A stretch of DNA of 64,000 nucleotides, taken from the NCBI RefSeq assembly GCF_030247195.1, contig NC_080671.1:299370917-299434916 (forward strand), given 5' to 3'. A program made the translations under genes and the position numbers. The notes below the pieces were generated by a model, which saw only the letters and a list, made by a program, of their open reading frames with translations, was not told where the DNA came from and did no database searches. This DNA comes from Topomyia yanbarensis. Lineage: Eukaryota > Arthropoda > Insecta > Diptera > Culicidae. Positions 63,479 through 64,000 of the stretch are shown in pieces. The stretch's first letter is position 1. Every line of letters starts with the position of its first letter.

Positions 63479-64000
63479 TCATAATTGGATGCCTTCAAGA
63501 CGTTTTAGATACTGTGCTGGTCTGAGATATAGTTTGAGTCCCTCCGTAAAAAGTAAAACAGCTGTCAGCAGCACTAGCAGAGGATTGGATTCATGATTCA
63601 TCACCGGAATTCCGACCATAACTAGCAGAATTTCAAAAGGATCCTTGATTTCAAGTAGCCCATCTAATTCTTTGAAAACTCTACTCAGGATTTGACCTGC
63701 CAGTTTTATGTTCAAAGATCACATCAGCAAAGTGATAATTTTAGCAAACATTTGATCCTGACATGTTCTGGATGCCTTCATGCAGATGTTAAAAAAACAA
63801 ATATTATATTGTGAAGACCGTAATATAATGAAATTCGTCGTTATGGGTATAGGTAGAATTTTGAAGACGACACTCTTCCTGACTGGTCCAGCAGGTTTCA
63901 AAGTTAACAGAACCACAGATAATAACTTGAGTAAACACTAGTATGATGAACGTGAATAGCACCAGACATGCATTTCCTCCAGCTAGAAAGTACCTACTTG
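63479..64000 (-). pseudogene. ABCC (MRP-type) transporter fragment, frameshifted, runs off the window
   Basis: Minus-strand codons in three frames follow the start of the second transmembrane domain of ABCC proteins: YFLAGGNACLVLFTFIILVF, TQVIICG, CWTSQEE; then FFNICMKASRTCQDQMFAKI; then GQILSRVFKELDGLLE, LLVMVGIPVMN, NPLLVLLTAVLL, KLYLRPAQYLKRLEGI. Frame changes fall near 63835 and 63715, and a stop follows RLEGI. ABCC proteins export conjugates across membranes. This is probably a pseudogene, or an exon with sequence errors; the rest lies beyond position 64000. Confidence 0.7.

Overview
This is a eukaryotic window, most likely from a culicine (Aedes-like) mosquito or another large-genome dipteran. 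The clues are an AT-rich base composition, short GT-AG introns of 53-61 bp next to a 40-kb intron, and dense decayed transposons of insect type: LOA/Lian-like and RNase H-bearing LINEs, Gypsy, Tc1, hAT, TTAA-target MITEs, and G-rich repeats typical of mosquitoes. Replication-dependent histone genes are recognisable by their 3' stem-loops. The species cannot be fixed from the sequence alone.

One apparently intact host gene dominates: a ZMYND11 (BS69)-like chromatin reader on the + strand, 3185-46849. Eight coding exons join in phase to give 769 codons: winged helix, PHD, bromodomain, zinc finger, PWWP, basic/AT-hook-like tract, coiled coil and MYND. Exons 1-4 lie at 3.2-5.1 kb and exons 5-8 at 45.3-46.85 kb. 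Intron 4 (5074-45308) separates them and holds most of the window's repeats.

Inside intron 4, in order: a 5'-truncated RNase H LINE (5.25-8.05 kb); a Tc1 relic; a reverse-transcriptase relic carrying a hAT element that itself carries a TTAA MITE (9.8-11.55 kb); a second hAT element (11.9-12.5 kb); a 2.16-kb near-identical tandem duplication (13.1-17.5 kb); a third hAT (21.7-22.4 kb); a fold-back repeat split by an ORF1-only half-LINE with a perfect 12-bp target duplication (23.2-25.3 kb); and a Gypsy integrase relic broken by two inserts (31.3-40.5 kb). The second insert is a 6.4-kb terminal-inverted-repeat element that carries about sixteen copies of a 339-bp repeat in two opposed arms, a multi-kilobase palindrome. 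Three decayed histone H3 copies follow (41.2-43.4 kb).

Downstream of the gene are two tandem copies of a GT-rich interspersed repeat (47.7-50.2 kb), an antisense LOA/R1-like LINE relic (50.4-53.7 kb) ending in a (TA)n tract, a MITE with a 430-bp (TA)n core, a decayed H4-H2A-H2B-H3 histone cluster with TATA boxes and stem-loops (55.9-58.1 kb), further MITEs, an ORF1 (gag) relic, and a frameshifted piece of an ABCC transporter at the right edge.

The points most worth follow-up are the large inverted 339-bp array and its carrier element, the half-LINE that shares a 3' tail with an RT-bearing LINE in the same intron, the long ψKxE-rich insertion inside the PHD finger of the ZMYND11 homologue, and the two groups of histone gene relics.
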